Shown: positions 26,737 to 35,663 of the stretch, one piece after another
How the letters are laid out: each line of letters begins with the position of its first letter
Numbering within the stretch: position 1 is the stretch's first letter
Origin: Alteromonas sp. BL110
GTDB lineage: Bacteria > Pseudomonadota > Gammaproteobacteria > Enterobacterales > Alteromonadaceae
Direction: 5' to 3'
NCBI RefSeq assembly: GCF_003443615.1
Contig: NZ_CP031967.1
Span: 3,720,001 to 3,784,000, forward strand
DNA: 64,000 nucleotides
Program-made: the position numbers and the translations under genes
The notes under the pieces: model-generated
What the model saw: the letters and a program-made list of their open reading frames with translations, nothing else
Database searches by the model: none
What the model was told of the DNA's origin: nothing

Positions 26737-28743
26737 ATGCGGTTAACAATTATAAATAAAATCACTTTAGGTTTCGGCCTATTCGGCTGCCTACTATTGC
26801 TTACAAGTATCCTTTCCTATTTCGGCTTAAGCAGTATTAAGGACTCTGCACAAGACGTTGTAGAACAAAAAATGCCAGTACAGACCAGTATGGTCAAAGT
26901 AAAAACTGAAATATTGTCTTTATCGGTCATAACGGCCAATGGTTATCACGTAGAAAGTAGAGACGAATTAGAGGTTAACAAGCAAACCTTCGATACGCTG
27001 TCTTCTAGTTTTTCCGATGATTTGTCGCGACTTAAATCTCTGATGCCGAACAACGCAATAGCTAAAAATGCTGTTGAAGTAAGTTCAAGCTATGTGAGCG
27101 ACAGCAATGAAATGTACATTGCAATTAATGAAAGAATGAATATTGAAAATGCACTTGCTACGCAGCTTGAGAAAGTACTTATGACGGCAGACGAAGCGAG
27201 CGCATTGATGCTAGATCTTTCTTATCTTGATAGCAATGACCCTAGCCTTGATACGCTTATTGGCGCTGGTACCGCTATTGATAATAAGTTACTTACTATG
27301 AACGATTCATTTATTGAATTAGCTGAATCGAACGATGCTACGCAAAGCCAAAATATTATTGAAGATCTCGAATACCAGCTAAGTAATTTGCAAGTAGATA
27401 AGGATTATGTAAACCGTTTGGCTACTAGTGTGGACGACGGTGGCACAATAGAAGCGTTCAATGAACAATATGAGTTACTAATAGGCGCGGTGAATGGTTC
27501 AACCGGTCTAATCGCATTGCAACGTCAAAAACTCGCTGAAGTCGACAAAGCAGCGCAAGCGCAAAAACGGGCAAAACAAGCGCTAGAAACCGCGCTTGCT
27601 GATATAAATACTCTGTTTGATACCGTTCAAGCGAAATCTCTGGAAGGGCAAAACGCGATACTTGAATCGGTACAAAAAAATTTAGTTCGCAATACTATAG
27701 TTGCTGTTTTAGGGCTTACGGCTGCCATATTTCTCGCGGTGATTGTGACGCGCAGTATTTCAAAGCCGCTTGGGCACATAAACAAAGGGCTAAGCCAGTT
27801 AAGTCAAGGGAATTTAAGTACCAAATTACCCGAAGAGGGTAACGATGAGTTTTCTGCACTTTCAGCAAAGGTAAACAGCTTAACCGACAGCCTGCGAGAA
27901 TTAGTAGGGAATATTCTTGAGCAGGAAAAGCGCTTAATTGAAATTACTAAAGAAAGTGTTGAGCTTGGTAATAAGAGCTTGTCTGAAGTGGATAAACAAC
28001 GAGAGCAAGTTACGGTTACTTCCACCAACACTAGAAATGTTCAAGACAAAAGTCGCAGCAACCTTACACAAATTAATGAAGCGATGGATGCATTACGTAC
28101 TATCACAAAGCAAAGTACTGGCATTGGGATGCTGGTTCAAAGAAGTAGTGAGCAAGTTAGTAATCAAGCCGACCAGGCTGAGTCTTCTGCTCAGATTATT
28201 GCGCGTTTAGATGATAACTCCAGGAGTATTGGTAGCATTTTGGACGTTATTAAAACTATAGCAGAGCAAACTAATTTACTAGCGTTAAACGCCGCTATTG
28301 AGGCTGCGCGGGCGGGTGAACAGGGCAGAGGCTTTGCAGTAGTTGCAGATGAAGTACGAACATTAGCAAATCGAACGCATGACTCCACGGAAGAAATTGA
28401 GCAAATGATTGGCAATTTACAAAAAGATGCAGCGCAGGCTGTGAAAGCCATCAACGCTGGTCGAGAGCAAGCGCAAGAAGGGGTGGAAATAACCCAACAA
28501 GTTTCTCAACAAGTCGAAAGCATTAGAGAAATAATTGAACGTTTGAGCGACATTAACGAACACATTGTTGAGGACACAGAGCAGCAGGATGTGTTACTTG
28601 GTGACGTGGCCACAAGTTTAAACCGTATTGTAGCGCTGGCCGATTCAAGTGCACAGAGTACCAGACAGTCGAACGAATCGACTATGATGCTAGACGCGCA
28701 AACAGAGAGTTTAAGAAAGGCGGTAGAGCGTTTTCAGCTATAG
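26737..28743 (+). CDS. Methyl-accepting chemotaxis protein
   Basis: Transmembrane chemoreceptor of 668 residues. TM1 at about residues 11-33 ([20 protein letters not shown]), a ~280-residue helical periplasmic ligand region, TM2 ([19 protein letters not shown], around 318-338), a HAMP domain with [19 protein letters not shown], then the signalling coiled coil with hairpin tip [20 protein letters not shown] and [15 protein letters not shown]. No C-terminal CheR pentapeptide is visible. I start at ATG 26737 rather than the in-frame GTG codons at 26725 and 26731, since [14 protein letters not shown] is the usual form. Ligand unknown; the large all-helical sensor resembles HBM-like or tandem four-helix domains. 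Confidence 0.93.
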   Translation: MRLTIINKITLGFGLFGCLLLLTSILSYFGLSSIKDSAQDVVEQKMPVQTSMVKVKTEILSLSVITANGYHVESRDELEVNKQTFDTLSSSFSDDLSRLKSLMPNNAIAKNAVEVSSSYVSDSNEMYIAINERMNIENALATQLEKVLMTADEASALMLDLSYLDSNDPSLDTLIGAGTAIDNKLLTMNDSFIELAESNDATQSQNIIEDLEYQLSNLQVDKDYVNRLATSVDDGGTIEAFNEQYELLIGAVNGSTGLIALQRQKLAEVDKAAQAQKRAKQALETALADINTLFDTVQAKSLEGQNAILESVQKNLVRNTIVAVLGLTAAIFLAVIVTRSISKPLGHINKGLSQLSQGNLSTKLPEEGNDEFSALSAKVNSLTDSLRELVGNILEQEKRLIEITKESVELGNKSLSEVDKQREQVTVTSTNTRNVQDKSRSNLTQINEAMDALRTITKQSTGIGMLVQRSSEQVSNQADQAESSAQIIARLDDNSRSIGSILDVIKTIAEQTNLLALNAAIEAARAGEQGRGFAVVADEVRTLANRTHDSTEEIEQMIGNLQKDAAQAVKAINAGREQAQEGVEITQQVSQQVESIREIIERLSDINEHIVEDTEQQDVLLGDVATSLNRIVALADSSAQSTRQSNESTMMLDAQTESLRKAVERFQL

Positions 28744-28801
28744 TGAGTTCAATGGTGCAAAAGAATAAGCCAAAATTCAAAGAGTTATTTTATACATAAC
28801 A

Positions 28802-28828
28802 AAAAGCCGCTCCAGTAGAGCGGCTTTT
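28802..28828. terminator. Bidirectional terminator between the chemoreceptor gene and fldA
   Basis: Perfect 11-bp stem AAAAGCCGCTC / GAGCGGCTTTT with a 5-nt loop, between convergent genes. Confidence 0.9.
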
Positions 28829-28875
28829 CACTTGATAGCTATTTGATAGCCAATTTATAGCTGTCTCAACAACGT

Positions 28876-29400
28876 CTACGCCAATTCTGCCAAGCAAAGC
28901 TCATCGTGAATTTGTTTGCACCAGGCTTTAACGCGAGAGTCTGTTAGTTCTGGCTGACGGTCTTCATCAATACCAAGACCAACAAAGTGGTTATCGTCTG
29001 CCATGCCTTTAGATGCTTCAAAGTCATAGCCTTCCGTAGACCATTGACCTATCAAAATAGCGCCTTTGGCTTCAACAATGTCGCGCACCATGCCCATAGC
29101 ATCTAGGAAGTATTCTGCATAGTCTTCTTGGTCGCCACAACCAAAAATAGCAACTAGCTTGTCGTTAAAATCAATTTGCTCAAGTTCAGGGAAGAAGTCA
29201 TCCCAGTCACACTGTGCTTCGCCGTAGTACCACGTAGGGATACCGAAGATAAGCAAATCAAACTCAGCGATGTCTTCTTTACTGCTCTTGGCAATATCTT
29301 TTACATCAATTAGCTGTTTACCCAATTCCTTCTGGATCATTTTCGCAACATGTTCGGTGTTACCCGTGTCACTTCCGAAAAATAGGCCAACGCTTGCCAT
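28876..29400 (-). CDS. fldA: Flavodoxin FldA (long-chain)
   Basis: FMN electron carrier that replaces ferredoxin under iron shortage. 174 residues. The phosphate loop is GSDTGNTEHVA at residues 9-19, the first flavin-stacking loop PTWYYGEAQCDWDDF, and the second FGCGDQEDYAEYF, with the long-chain insert. It is preceded by the DUF2788 gene on the same strand (26 nt), whose upstream region has a Fur-box-like site, consistent with induction by iron limitation. Confidence 0.96.
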   Translation of the reverse strand: MASVGLFFGSDTGNTEHVAKMIQKELGKQLIDVKDIAKSSKEDIAEFDLLIFGIPTWYYGEAQCDWDDFFPELEQIDFNDKLVAIFGCGDQEDYAEYFLDAMGMVRDIVEAKGAILIGQWSTEGYDFEASKGMADDNHFVGLGIDEDRQPELTDSRVKAWCKQIHDELCLAELA

Positions 29401-29426
29401 ATCTAACCTCTATTAATCGTTACTAA

Positions 29427-29645
29427 TTAAACGCCTGTGCTTAGCCAAAACCATTCAATTATGCCCTTCGCAAGAAACCCTAAAGCGCCTAAACCAAGCA
29501 CGCCATAGGTAACCACTCGTCCAATAAGTGGAACATCGTTCTTACGCAGTACATCGTGTACGGCAAAACCCATCAATCCAAAAAGAATAGATAAGCCGCC
29601 ATACAGCATAATGGACTCAATGAGTTCGTAATTTTCTGCAAGCAT
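29427..29645 (-). CDS. Small DUF2788-like membrane protein
   Basis: A 72-residue protein with two hydrophobic segments (MLYGGLSILFGLMGFAVHDVL and VVTYGVLGLGALGFLAKGII) joined by a short polar loop RKNDVPLIGR. This matches the pattern I recall for DUF2788, often next to flavodoxin genes in marine gammaproteobacteria; the role is unknown. I chose the ATG at 29645 over an in-frame TTG 30 nt upstream. Likely co-transcribed with fldA. Confidence 0.75.
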   Translation of the reverse strand: MLAENYELIESIMLYGGLSILFGLMGFAVHDVLRKNDVPLIGRVVTYGVLGLGALGFLAKGIIEWFWLSTGV

Positions 29646-29726
29646 AGTGTTGTTACTTAAAAAATTCTGGCGCAACTATATCACAGTATGTACGCCTGTA
29701 AGAGCCTAAAACGTTCAAAAATATGT

Positions 29727-29745
29727 AATAATAGTCATTCTCATC
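29727..29745 (-). promoter_or_regulatory. Candidate Fur box upstream of DUF2788-fldA
   Basis: Read on the minus strand, TGAGAATGACTATTA at the core matches 12 of 14 defined positions of the 7-1-7 Fur pattern (tGATAATnATTATCA). It lies about 85 nt before the DUF2788 start codon, upstream of a possible promoter (CTTACA, 16 nt, TATAGT). Flavodoxin is a classic Fur target and fur lies 2.5 kb away. Confidence 0.55.
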
Positions 29746-29769
29746 CTGTCGAATGAGAAATCTTACACT

Positions 29770-30549
29770 TTATGACGATTTGTTGAGCGTTCTCTCTACA
29801 ATACTGTTAAATATCGCTGGTTTTTCTGCGTGTAACCAGTGCCCTGTACCCTCAATAATATGCGCTTTCGCATTTGGAAAGTAGCGAGCTATTGCATTGC
29901 GATAGGCCGGTGTAATGTAGTCGGATTCGCTGCCCTTTATAAATAAGGTTACCCCATCGAACGTTTGATTTGTTTGCTCCCAATCAATAATGTGCGAGTA
30001 ACTTTTGATTAGCCCACTCACGTTGAAGCGCCACTTCCATGCTCCACTTTCATCTTGATATAAGCTCTTTAAAAGGAACTGTCTAACGCCCATTTCTTTA
30101 ACGTGGGCAGCCATTTGTTTTTCAGCGTCCTTTCTACTTTCAATGGTATCCAAAGAAACTGAATTCAATCCATCAAATACAGCTTGGTGGCTGTGGTCAT
30201 AACTCACTGGGGCAATATCAGCTACGATCAAATGTGTAATATTCTCGTTGTGATTTAAGGCCAGCTTCATTGCAACTTTTCCGCCAAGGGAATGCCCTAA
30301 TACAGCGCTTTTTTTAATATTTAAAGATTGCATAATGCTGTAAATTGCGTCCGCGGCATCTGACATAGAAAAACTATCAGTCCACGGAGACTCACCGTGA
30401 TCCGGAAGGTCTACACTTATAATATTAAAAGCTGATTCAAAATGCCGTTTAACAACGGCTAAATTATCCGCATTACCAAAAAGCCCATGGATTAAAATTA
30501 ACCATGGTGATGATGAATCTCGCTTTGAAAGTTTATAATTTAACTTCAC
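29770..30549 (-). CDS. ybfF: YbfF-like alpha/beta-hydrolase (esterase)
   Basis: Cytosolic esterase/acyl-CoA thioesterase-like enzyme. 259 residues. The oxyanion region is LIHGLFGNADNLA, the nucleophile elbow GHSLGGKVAMKLA (Ser at about 96), the Asp lies in the SDYITPAY region and the catalytic His in EGTGHWLHAEKP. The start codon is GTG. Position between the flavodoxin genes and H-NS resembles the fldA-ybfE-ybfF cluster of enteric bacteria. Natural substrate unknown. Confidence 0.9.
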   Translation of the reverse strand: MKLNYKLSKRDSSSPWLILIHGLFGNADNLAVVKRHFESAFNIISVDLPDHGESPWTDSFSMSDAADAIYSIMQSLNIKKSAVLGHSLGGKVAMKLALNHNENITHLIVADIAPVSYDHSHQAVFDGLNSVSLDTIESRKDAEKQMAAHVKEMGVRQFLLKSLYQDESGAWKWRFNVSGLIKSYSHIIDWEQTNQTFDGVTLFIKGSESDYITPAYRNAIARYFPNAKAHIIEGTGHWLHAEKPAIFNSIVERTLNKSS

Positions 30550-30605
30550 GACTTATTTACCCATGAATATTGTCTGCTAAACACTGCTTTAGTCGTTAGA
30601 AACGA

Positions 30606-30633
30606 AATAAGGCCTGTAAAAACAGACCTTATT
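30606..30633 (-). terminator. Probable terminator of the hns gene
   Basis: Stem AATAAGGcCTGT / ACAGaCCTTATT (one mismatch) with an AAAA loop, 20 nt past the hns stop on the minus strand. The 3' T-run is imperfect. Confidence 0.65.
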
Positions 30634-30652
30634 AACACGTTAAGAAGTAATA

Positions 30653-31051
30653 TTAATTAATAGCGTAATCGCTAAGTGATTTACCACTATCTAGTGCATC
30701 TTTGTAAACGCGAGGCATACGACCAATGCCAGTCCACAAGTGCTCTTCGCCACTGTCATCCACAAGTTTGTATTTAACAGGGCGCTTCTTACCTACGTTT
30801 TTATTTGTGCTGGTATCTAAAGCTTGTAAATCTTCTACGTTTAGACCTGCTTCTTCCATTTGTTGTTTAATTGCGGCAAGTTTTTCTAACTTTTCTTTTT
30901 TAAGTTTTTCTTGTTCGAGTAATTTTTCTTTTCTTTTTTCTATTATACCGCTAAGTTTTTCCTGAACCTGTTCAAGTTCTTCTATGCTTAATTCCTTAAC
31001 AGCACCTTGTAAACGTCTTCCATGGGTTAAAATATCTAAAAATTCGCTCAT
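30653..31051 (-). CDS. hns: H-NS family nucleoid-associated protein
   Basis: DNA-binding, gene-silencing architectural protein of 132 residues. The N-terminal helices (SEFLDILTHGRRLQGAVKEL) form the dimerisation site and lead into a long Lys/Glu coiled coil to about residue 70. A linker is followed by the C-terminal DNA-binding domain KYKLVDDSGEEHLWTGIGRMPRVYKDAL. The minor-groove loop, QGR in E. coli H-NS, reads IGR here, so DNA contact may differ. Flanked by hairpins on both sides, it is a single-gene unit. Confidence 0.92.
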   Translation of the reverse strand: MSEFLDILTHGRRLQGAVKELSIEELEQVQEKLSGIIEKRKEKLLEQEKLKKEKLEKLAAIKQQMEEAGLNVEDLQALDTSTNKNVGKKRPVKYKLVDDSGEEHLWTGIGRMPRVYKDALDSGKSLSDYAIN

Positions 31052-31113
31052 TAATTAACCTTAATACGTTGTACTCAATTTCTATAGGATAATAATTAAA
31101 AGTAGCACAAAAA

Positions 31114-31136
31114 AAAAGCGAGCTAGGCTCGCTTTT
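31114..31136 (-). terminator. Terminator of the ETF-QO gene
   Basis: Perfect 10-bp stem AAAAGCGAGC / GCTCGCTTTT with a TAG loop, followed on the minus strand by a T-run. It also separates ETF-QO from hns. Confidence 0.9.
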
Positions 31137-31173
31137 AAAAAATATAAGTTAAATAACCGAATAATGCATTAAT

Positions 31174-32823
31174 TTACATATTTGGGTAATTCGGGCCTCC
31201 AGCACCTTCTGGTACAACCCACTTAATATTCTGACTAGGATCTTTGATGTCGCAAGTTTTACAGTGAACACAGTTTTGCGCATTAATTTGGAAGCGTTTT
31301 TCACCTTCTTCTTCAATAACCTCATAAACGCCAGCAGGGCAATAACGTTGTGCGGGTTCTGCGAATTTTGGTAAATTAACCTGTAAAGGAATAGACGGGT
31401 CTTTTAATTTTAAATGACACGGCTGGTCTTCTTCATGGTTTGTATTAGATAAAAACACGGATGAGAGTTTATCAAAGCTAAGCACGCCATCAGGCTTCGG
31501 ATATGATATCTCTGTGGCATCTTTTGCTTCTTTAAGCTGCGCGTAGTCTTTATGCTCGTCTTTCATAGTGAAGAACAAATTACCGTTAAAGAAATTTTGT
31601 TCTACTGTGTTAAACGCGCCACCCCAGAAATTACCTAGCTTATGAATAGCAGGGCCGAAGTTACGAGAACGGAATAATTCATCATACAACCAAGAGGATT
31701 TGAATTTATCTGTAAAACTAGTTAGCTCTTTTACTGGTGCTTCTGCGTTTTCTGAAATGGCCTCGAAAATACTCTCGGCTGCGAGCATGCCCGACTTCAT
31801 CGCTGTGTGGTTACCCTTAATTTTCGCAAAATTCAGGGTGCCTGCTTCACAACCTACCAGTAAGCCACCTGGGAAAGTCATTTTAGGTAACGAATTAAAC
31901 CCACCTTTAGCAATTGCACGTGCACCATAAGATACTCGCTTTCCGCCTTCAAGGTACTGTTTAAAAACAGGGTGGTGTTTTAAGCGCTGGAATTCGTCGA
32001 ATGGGCTTAAGTACGGATTGTCGTAGTTAAGGTCGACAATTAAGCCTACAAATACTTGATTATCTTCAGCGTGATATAGATAGCTACCGCCTGTGGCATC
32101 ATCAAGTGGCCAACCTGCACTGTGCACGACTAAGCCCGGCTGGTGCTTCGCTGGGTCGATATCCCAAATCTCTTTAAACCCGATAGCGTAATGCTGAGGT
32201 GAGCTGTCTGCATCTAGCTTAAAGTGAGAAATGAGCTCTTTACCCAAATGACCGCGGCAGCCTTCTGCAAACACTGTGTATTTAGCACGCAGTTCCATAC
32301 CTGGCATGTAGCCATCCTTAGGCTCGCCGTCTTCACCCACGCCCATGTCGCCGGTAAGCACGCCGCCAACACTACCGTCTTCGTTATAAATAACTTCAGA
32401 AGCTGCAAAGCCGGGGAATACTTCAACACCTAGCTGTTCGGCCTGTTCTGCTAGCCAACGGCTAACGTTACCCATAGACACTATATAGTTACCGTCATTG
32501 TGCATAGTTTTGGGCGTAATACCGTTTGGTAACTTCTTCGCTGACGTTTCATCATTAAGTAAATAGATGTGGTCTTCGGTTACCGGCGTGTTAAGTGGCG
32601 CACCTTTCTCTTTCCAATCGGGAAATAGTTCGTTTAGCGAGCGGGGCTCAAATACCGCGCCTGAGAGAATATGTGCACCTACCTCGGAGCCCTTTTCGAC
32701 CACACAAACCATAAGTTCTTGGTCTTTTTCATTCGCAAGCTGCATAAGCTTACAAGCAGTTGATAATCCAGCTGGGCCGGCACCGACGATGACTACGTCA
32801 AACTCCATCGATTCTCGTTCCAC
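31174..32823 (-). CDS. Electron-transfer flavoprotein:ubiquinone oxidoreductase (ETF-QO)
   Basis: Membrane-associated FAD/4Fe-4S enzyme that passes electrons from ETF to ubiquinone, coupling acyl-CoA and amino acid oxidation to respiration. 549 residues. FAD motif VVIVGAGPAGLSTA near the N-terminus; FPGGLLVGCEAGTLNFAKIKGNHTAM in mid-region; C-terminal cluster cysteines in QRYCPAGVYEV and QNCVHCKTCDIKDPSQNI. The GTG at 32823 is preceded by AAGGAG at ideal distance, so I prefer it to the ATG five codons later. It diverges from etfB-etfA across a 370-nt regulatory gap. Confidence 0.95.
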   Translation of the reverse strand: MERESMEFDVVIVGAGPAGLSTACKLMQLANEKDQELMVCVVEKGSEVGAHILSGAVFEPRSLNELFPDWKEKGAPLNTPVTEDHIYLLNDETSAKKLPNGITPKTMHNDGNYIVSMGNVSRWLAEQAEQLGVEVFPGFAASEVIYNEDGSVGGVLTGDMGVGEDGEPKDGYMPGMELRAKYTVFAEGCRGHLGKELISHFKLDADSSPQHYAIGFKEIWDIDPAKHQPGLVVHSAGWPLDDATGGSYLYHAEDNQVFVGLIVDLNYDNPYLSPFDEFQRLKHHPVFKQYLEGGKRVSYGARAIAKGGFNSLPKMTFPGGLLVGCEAGTLNFAKIKGNHTAMKSGMLAAESIFEAISENAEAPVKELTSFTDKFKSSWLYDELFRSRNFGPAIHKLGNFWGGAFNTVEQNFFNGNLFFTMKDEHKDYAQLKEAKDATEISYPKPDGVLSFDKLSSVFLSNTNHEEDQPCHLKLKDPSIPLQVNLPKFAEPAQRYCPAGVYEVIEEEGEKRFQINAQNCVHCKTCDIKDPSQNIKWVVPEGAGGPNYPNM

Positions 32824-32928
32824 GGGAGGCTCCTTATGTTTGTATTTTTATAGTGCACTATTGATGAAACAAATAATGCTTTGTGTCAAAAACATGTAAA
32901 TTAATTGTCGTTTTGCAAGGTAATGCAG

Positions 32929-32946
32929 GTTGACGTTTACGTCAAC
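32929..32946. promoter_or_regulatory. LiuR-type palindrome 1 (ETF divergent promoter)
   Basis: GTTGACGTTTACGTCAAC: perfect 8-bp arms around a TT centre. From memory this resembles the ACGT-nn-ACGT site of LiuR, the MerR-family regulator of branched-chain amino acid and acyl-CoA catabolism in gammaproteobacteria. Position between ETF-QO and etfBA fits that role. Confidence 0.65.
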
Positions 32947-32966
32947 AGTAAGTACATTGCAAAGCA

Positions 32967-32984
32967 GTTTACGTTAACGTTAAC
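32967..32984. promoter_or_regulatory. LiuR-type palindrome 2 (ETF divergent promoter)
   Basis: GTTTACGTTAACGTTAAC shares the ACGT-nn-ACGT spacing with site 1 and has one mismatched pair. The two centres are 38 bp apart. Confidence 0.55.
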
Positions 32985-33193
32985 TGGCGGCGCATTATAC
33001 CTGCTCGTAAACGTGGTGTTAACGTCGTTTTAAGGCTAGCCTTTAAAAAACGTGCGTTCCACAGTTTCTTTTTTAACGTATAAGCATTGTTAAAGTTTCA
33101 AAAAGCGTGGTGAAGTAATACGTTTTTAATTATTAATAGTTAATTATTAATGAAACGTAATTAGCACTGACGAACTCAACAATTGAGGTAAAT

Positions 33194-33946
33194 ATGAAAA
33201 TACTCGTACCGGTCAAACGCGCGATCGACTACAACGTTAAGGTAAGAGTGAAGGCTGATGAATCAGGCGTAGATCTTACAAACGCGAAAATGGCTATTAA
33301 TCCTTTTTGCGAAATTGCTGTTGAAGAAGCCGTTCGATTAAAAGAAAAAGGCGTGGCCACTGAAATCGTTGTTGTTTCAATTGGTGACAAAAGCTGCCAA
33401 GAACAAATACGTACAGCACTAGCCCTAGGCGCTGACCGTGGTATCCAAATCGATACAGACCAAAATCTTGATTCACTTCAAGTGGCAAAGCTTTTAGCTA
33501 AAGTGGTTGAAGAAGAACAGCCTCAACTTGTTATTCTTGGTAAGCAGAGTATTGACTCTGACAACAACCAGACGGGCCAAATGCTGGCAGCACTAACAGG
33601 TATGCCTCAAGGTACCTTCGCATCAGAAGTGGTTGTAGATGGCGAGAAAGTGAATGTAACTCGTGAAATTGACGGTGGCCTTCAAACGGTAGCGCTTTCG
33701 CTTCCGGCTGTTGTAACGACAGATCTTCGTTTGAATGAACCACGTTATGCATCGCTCCCAAACATTATGAAAGCTAAGCGTAAGCCTCTTGATGTTAAAG
33801 CTGCGGCAGATTTCGGCGTAGCACTGGAATCAAACGTCAAGGTACTTAAAGTTACACCTCCACCTCAACGAGAGGGTGGTGTTAAAGTTGCAGACGTGGC
33901 TGAGTTAGTAGACAAGTTAAAAAATGAAGCAAAGGTGATCTCATGA
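33194..33946 (+). CDS. etfB: Electron transfer flavoprotein beta subunit
   Basis: Small subunit of the heterodimeric ETF that accepts electrons from acyl-CoA dehydrogenases. 250 residues. Start [19 protein letters not shown], then [52 protein letters not shown] (AMP-binding and signature region) and [28 protein letters not shown], which holds the alphaETF-independent recognition loop. A GAGG site precedes the ATG. Its stop overlaps etfA by 4 nt. Confidence 0.97.
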   Translation: MKILVPVKRAIDYNVKVRVKADESGVDLTNAKMAINPFCEIAVEEAVRLKEKGVATEIVVVSIGDKSCQEQIRTALALGADRGIQIDTDQNLDSLQVAKLLAKVVEEEQPQLVILGKQSIDSDNNQTGQMLAALTGMPQGTFASEVVVDGEKVNVTREIDGGLQTVALSLPAVVTTDLRLNEPRYASLPNIMKAKRKPLDVKAAADFGVALESNVKVLKVTPPPQREGGVKVADVAELVDKLKNEAKVIS

Positions 33947-34869
33947 GCGTACTCGTATATGCAGAACACGATAATGCAAGCTTAAAAACTGAAACGCATA
34001 AGCTTGTTAATGCCGCACAAAAAATGGGTGGAGATATTCACGTATTAGTAGCGGGTGAAGGTTGCCAAGCTGTTGCTGAAGCTGCGGCGCAAATTGACGG
34101 CGTTGCAAAAGTGCTGTGTGCCGATAATGCAGTCTATAAAAATCAGCTGGCAGAAAATACGGCTGACTTAGTGTTAGAACTGGCTGGCGACTACAGTCAC
34201 CTTGTTGCAGCCGCGACCACAACAGGCAAAAACTTTATGCCTCGCGTAGCAGCATTACTAGACGTTGCGCAAATCTCAGACATTATTGGTGTAGAGAGCG
34301 AAGATACTTTTGTTCGTCCAATCTATGCAGGCAATGCCATCGCTACTGTTCAATCGTCTGATGCGAAAAAGGTGATTACGGTTCGTGCCGCATCGTTTGA
34401 TGCAGCTGCAACAGGCGGTAGCGCAGAAGTAGTAACAGTTGATGTTGTAAAAGGTAGTGAGAAGTCTGACTTCGTATCAGCAGAGCTTACTGAGTCTGAG
34501 CGCCCTGAATTAACTGCAGCAGAAGTGGTTATTTCTGGTGGTCGCGGTATGCAAAATGGGGAAAACTTCAAGCTTCTTGAAGGCATTGCTGACAAACTTG
34601 GCGCTGCTATTGGTGCGTCGCGTGCAGCGGTAGATGCTGGGTTTGTTCCGAATGATATGCAGGTTGGCCAAACAGGTAAAATTGTTGCACCTCAACTTTA
34701 CATTGCAGTAGGTATCTCGGGTGCAATTCAGCACCTTGCAGGTATGAAAGATTCCAAAGTTATTGTTGCTATCAACAAAGATGAAGAAGCGCCAATCTTC
34801 CAAGTTGCTGACTATGGTTTAGTAGGTGATTTATTTGAAGTACTTCCAGAGTTGGAAGGCTCTCTTTAA
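33943..34869 (+). CDS. etfA: Electron transfer flavoprotein alpha subunit
   Basis: FAD-binding large subunit of ETF, 308 residues. The N-terminal domain begins [12 protein letters not shown]. The C-terminal FAD domain has [64 protein letters not shown] and the closing [27 protein letters not shown], all canonical. Coupled to etfB by an ATGA overlap and closed by a strong terminator. Confidence 0.97.
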   Translation: MSVLVYAEHDNASLKTETHKLVNAAQKMGGDIHVLVAGEGCQAVAEAAAQIDGVAKVLCADNAVYKNQLAENTADLVLELAGDYSHLVAAATTTGKNFMPRVAALLDVAQISDIIGVESEDTFVRPIYAGNAIATVQSSDAKKVITVRAASFDAAATGGSAEVVTVDVVKGSEKSDFVSAELTESERPELTAAEVVISGGRGMQNGENFKLLEGIADKLGAAIGASRAAVDAGFVPNDMQVGQTGKIVAPQLYIAVGISGAIQHLAGMKDSKVIVAINKDEEAPIFQVADYGLVGDLFEVLPELEGSL

Positions 34870-34894
34870 TTAGCGCTTTAAAGCTAAATAAGAC

Positions 34895-34920
34895 AAAGGC
34901 TGCAGTATGCAGCCTTTTTT
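34895..34920 (+). terminator. Terminator of etfBA
   Basis: Perfect 10-bp stem AAAGGCTGCA / TGCAGCCTTT with a GTA loop and a T-run. Confidence 0.92.
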
Positions 34921-34974
34921 GTAGTGGACATACTCAAAGCGAATCAAGATTTCGCTTGGTATAGGACTAACTAT

Positions 34975-35283
34975 TCAAACACGCACAACCGAATTATCTT
35001 CTATGCTAACAGGCGAGGGGATATAAGCGTCGGCTTCCCAGTCGTTTTCCCATTTTTCGCCATCGATAAGGTAACGAAACTGGTATTCGTGATCTTTTTC
35101 CAAGTCCACGGTTAAGGTGAAATCGCCGCTTTTAAGCTTTTTCATCGTCAGTGGCTGTGTTTTCCAATCAGTGAAATCTCCACATAGTGCAGCTTCTTTC
35201 GCATCTTTTGCTGCTTCCGCATTCAGTCGAAATGTCACTTTGCACAGAGGTTTTGATTTAAGGTATTGTTTCTTAAGACTCAT
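34975..35283 (-). CDS. Stand-alone isoamylase-N/AMPK-type glycogen-binding (CBM48-like) domain protein
   Basis: A 102-residue cytosolic protein made of little more than one beta-sandwich. Residues ~12-100 follow the CBM48/AMPK-beta pattern: KVTFRLNAEAAKDAKEAALCGDFTDWKTQPLTM, KLKSGDFTLTVDLEKDHEYQFRYLIDGEKWENDWEADAY. The GDFTDW and YQFRYLIDGE motifs are those of early-set glycogen-binding domains. No catalytic domain is attached, so it may target or regulate partner enzymes on glycogen. I start at the ATG at 35283 (AAGGGA upstream) and not 51 nt earlier. It runs convergent to etfA. Confidence 0.85.
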   Translation of the reverse strand: MSLKKQYLKSKPLCKVTFRLNAEAAKDAKEAALCGDFTDWKTQPLTMKKLKSGDFTLTVDLEKDHEYQFRYLIDGEKWENDWEADAYIPSPVSIEDNSVVRV

Positions 35284-35663
35284 AATGTGTTTTCCCTTCA
35301 ACGTAGCGAAATCATTCCCGAGGCTATTTCCCATTAAAGACTTAGCTTGAACAACAGCCGTCGGTTAACTCATAACCAATGAGTGCTTAAATAATCAACG
35401 AAAACCTGATAATTATCAATCTTACTTTGTATTCTTTTAAGAATTTTCTATATTAGAGCTTCGGATTTTTGCGTGCATATTAAAAACAATAATCAGACAC
35501 AAAATTTAACAATCTAACTGAGCATAAAAAACGCAAAATCAGTACACTAGTGTTGAAACAATAATAATAGAATTTAGTGGGTAATCAGGTGGTAAGTGAG
35601 TAGCGCAGTAATTTACTGTTGAAATTTCACTAACTCGGATGCCTTCTCTTCCAGGGATAGTAA
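35284..35663. other. 380-nt divergent gap before the adaptor-RND operon
   Basis: No open frame. Two small perfect palindromes stand out, ACACTAGTGT at 35544-35553 and CAGTAATTTACTG at 35606-35618, both within 120 nt of the adaptor start. They are candidate operators for a TetR-like or similar regulator not encoded in the window. Confidence 0.4.

Larger units (their letters stand above)
32824..33193. other. 370-nt divergent regulatory gap between ETF-QO and etfBA
   Basis: AT-rich, without an open frame. It contains at least two ACGT-rich palindromes (listed separately) and further TTAACGT-like half-sites around 33006-33030. Both promoters must lie here. Confidence 0.6.
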
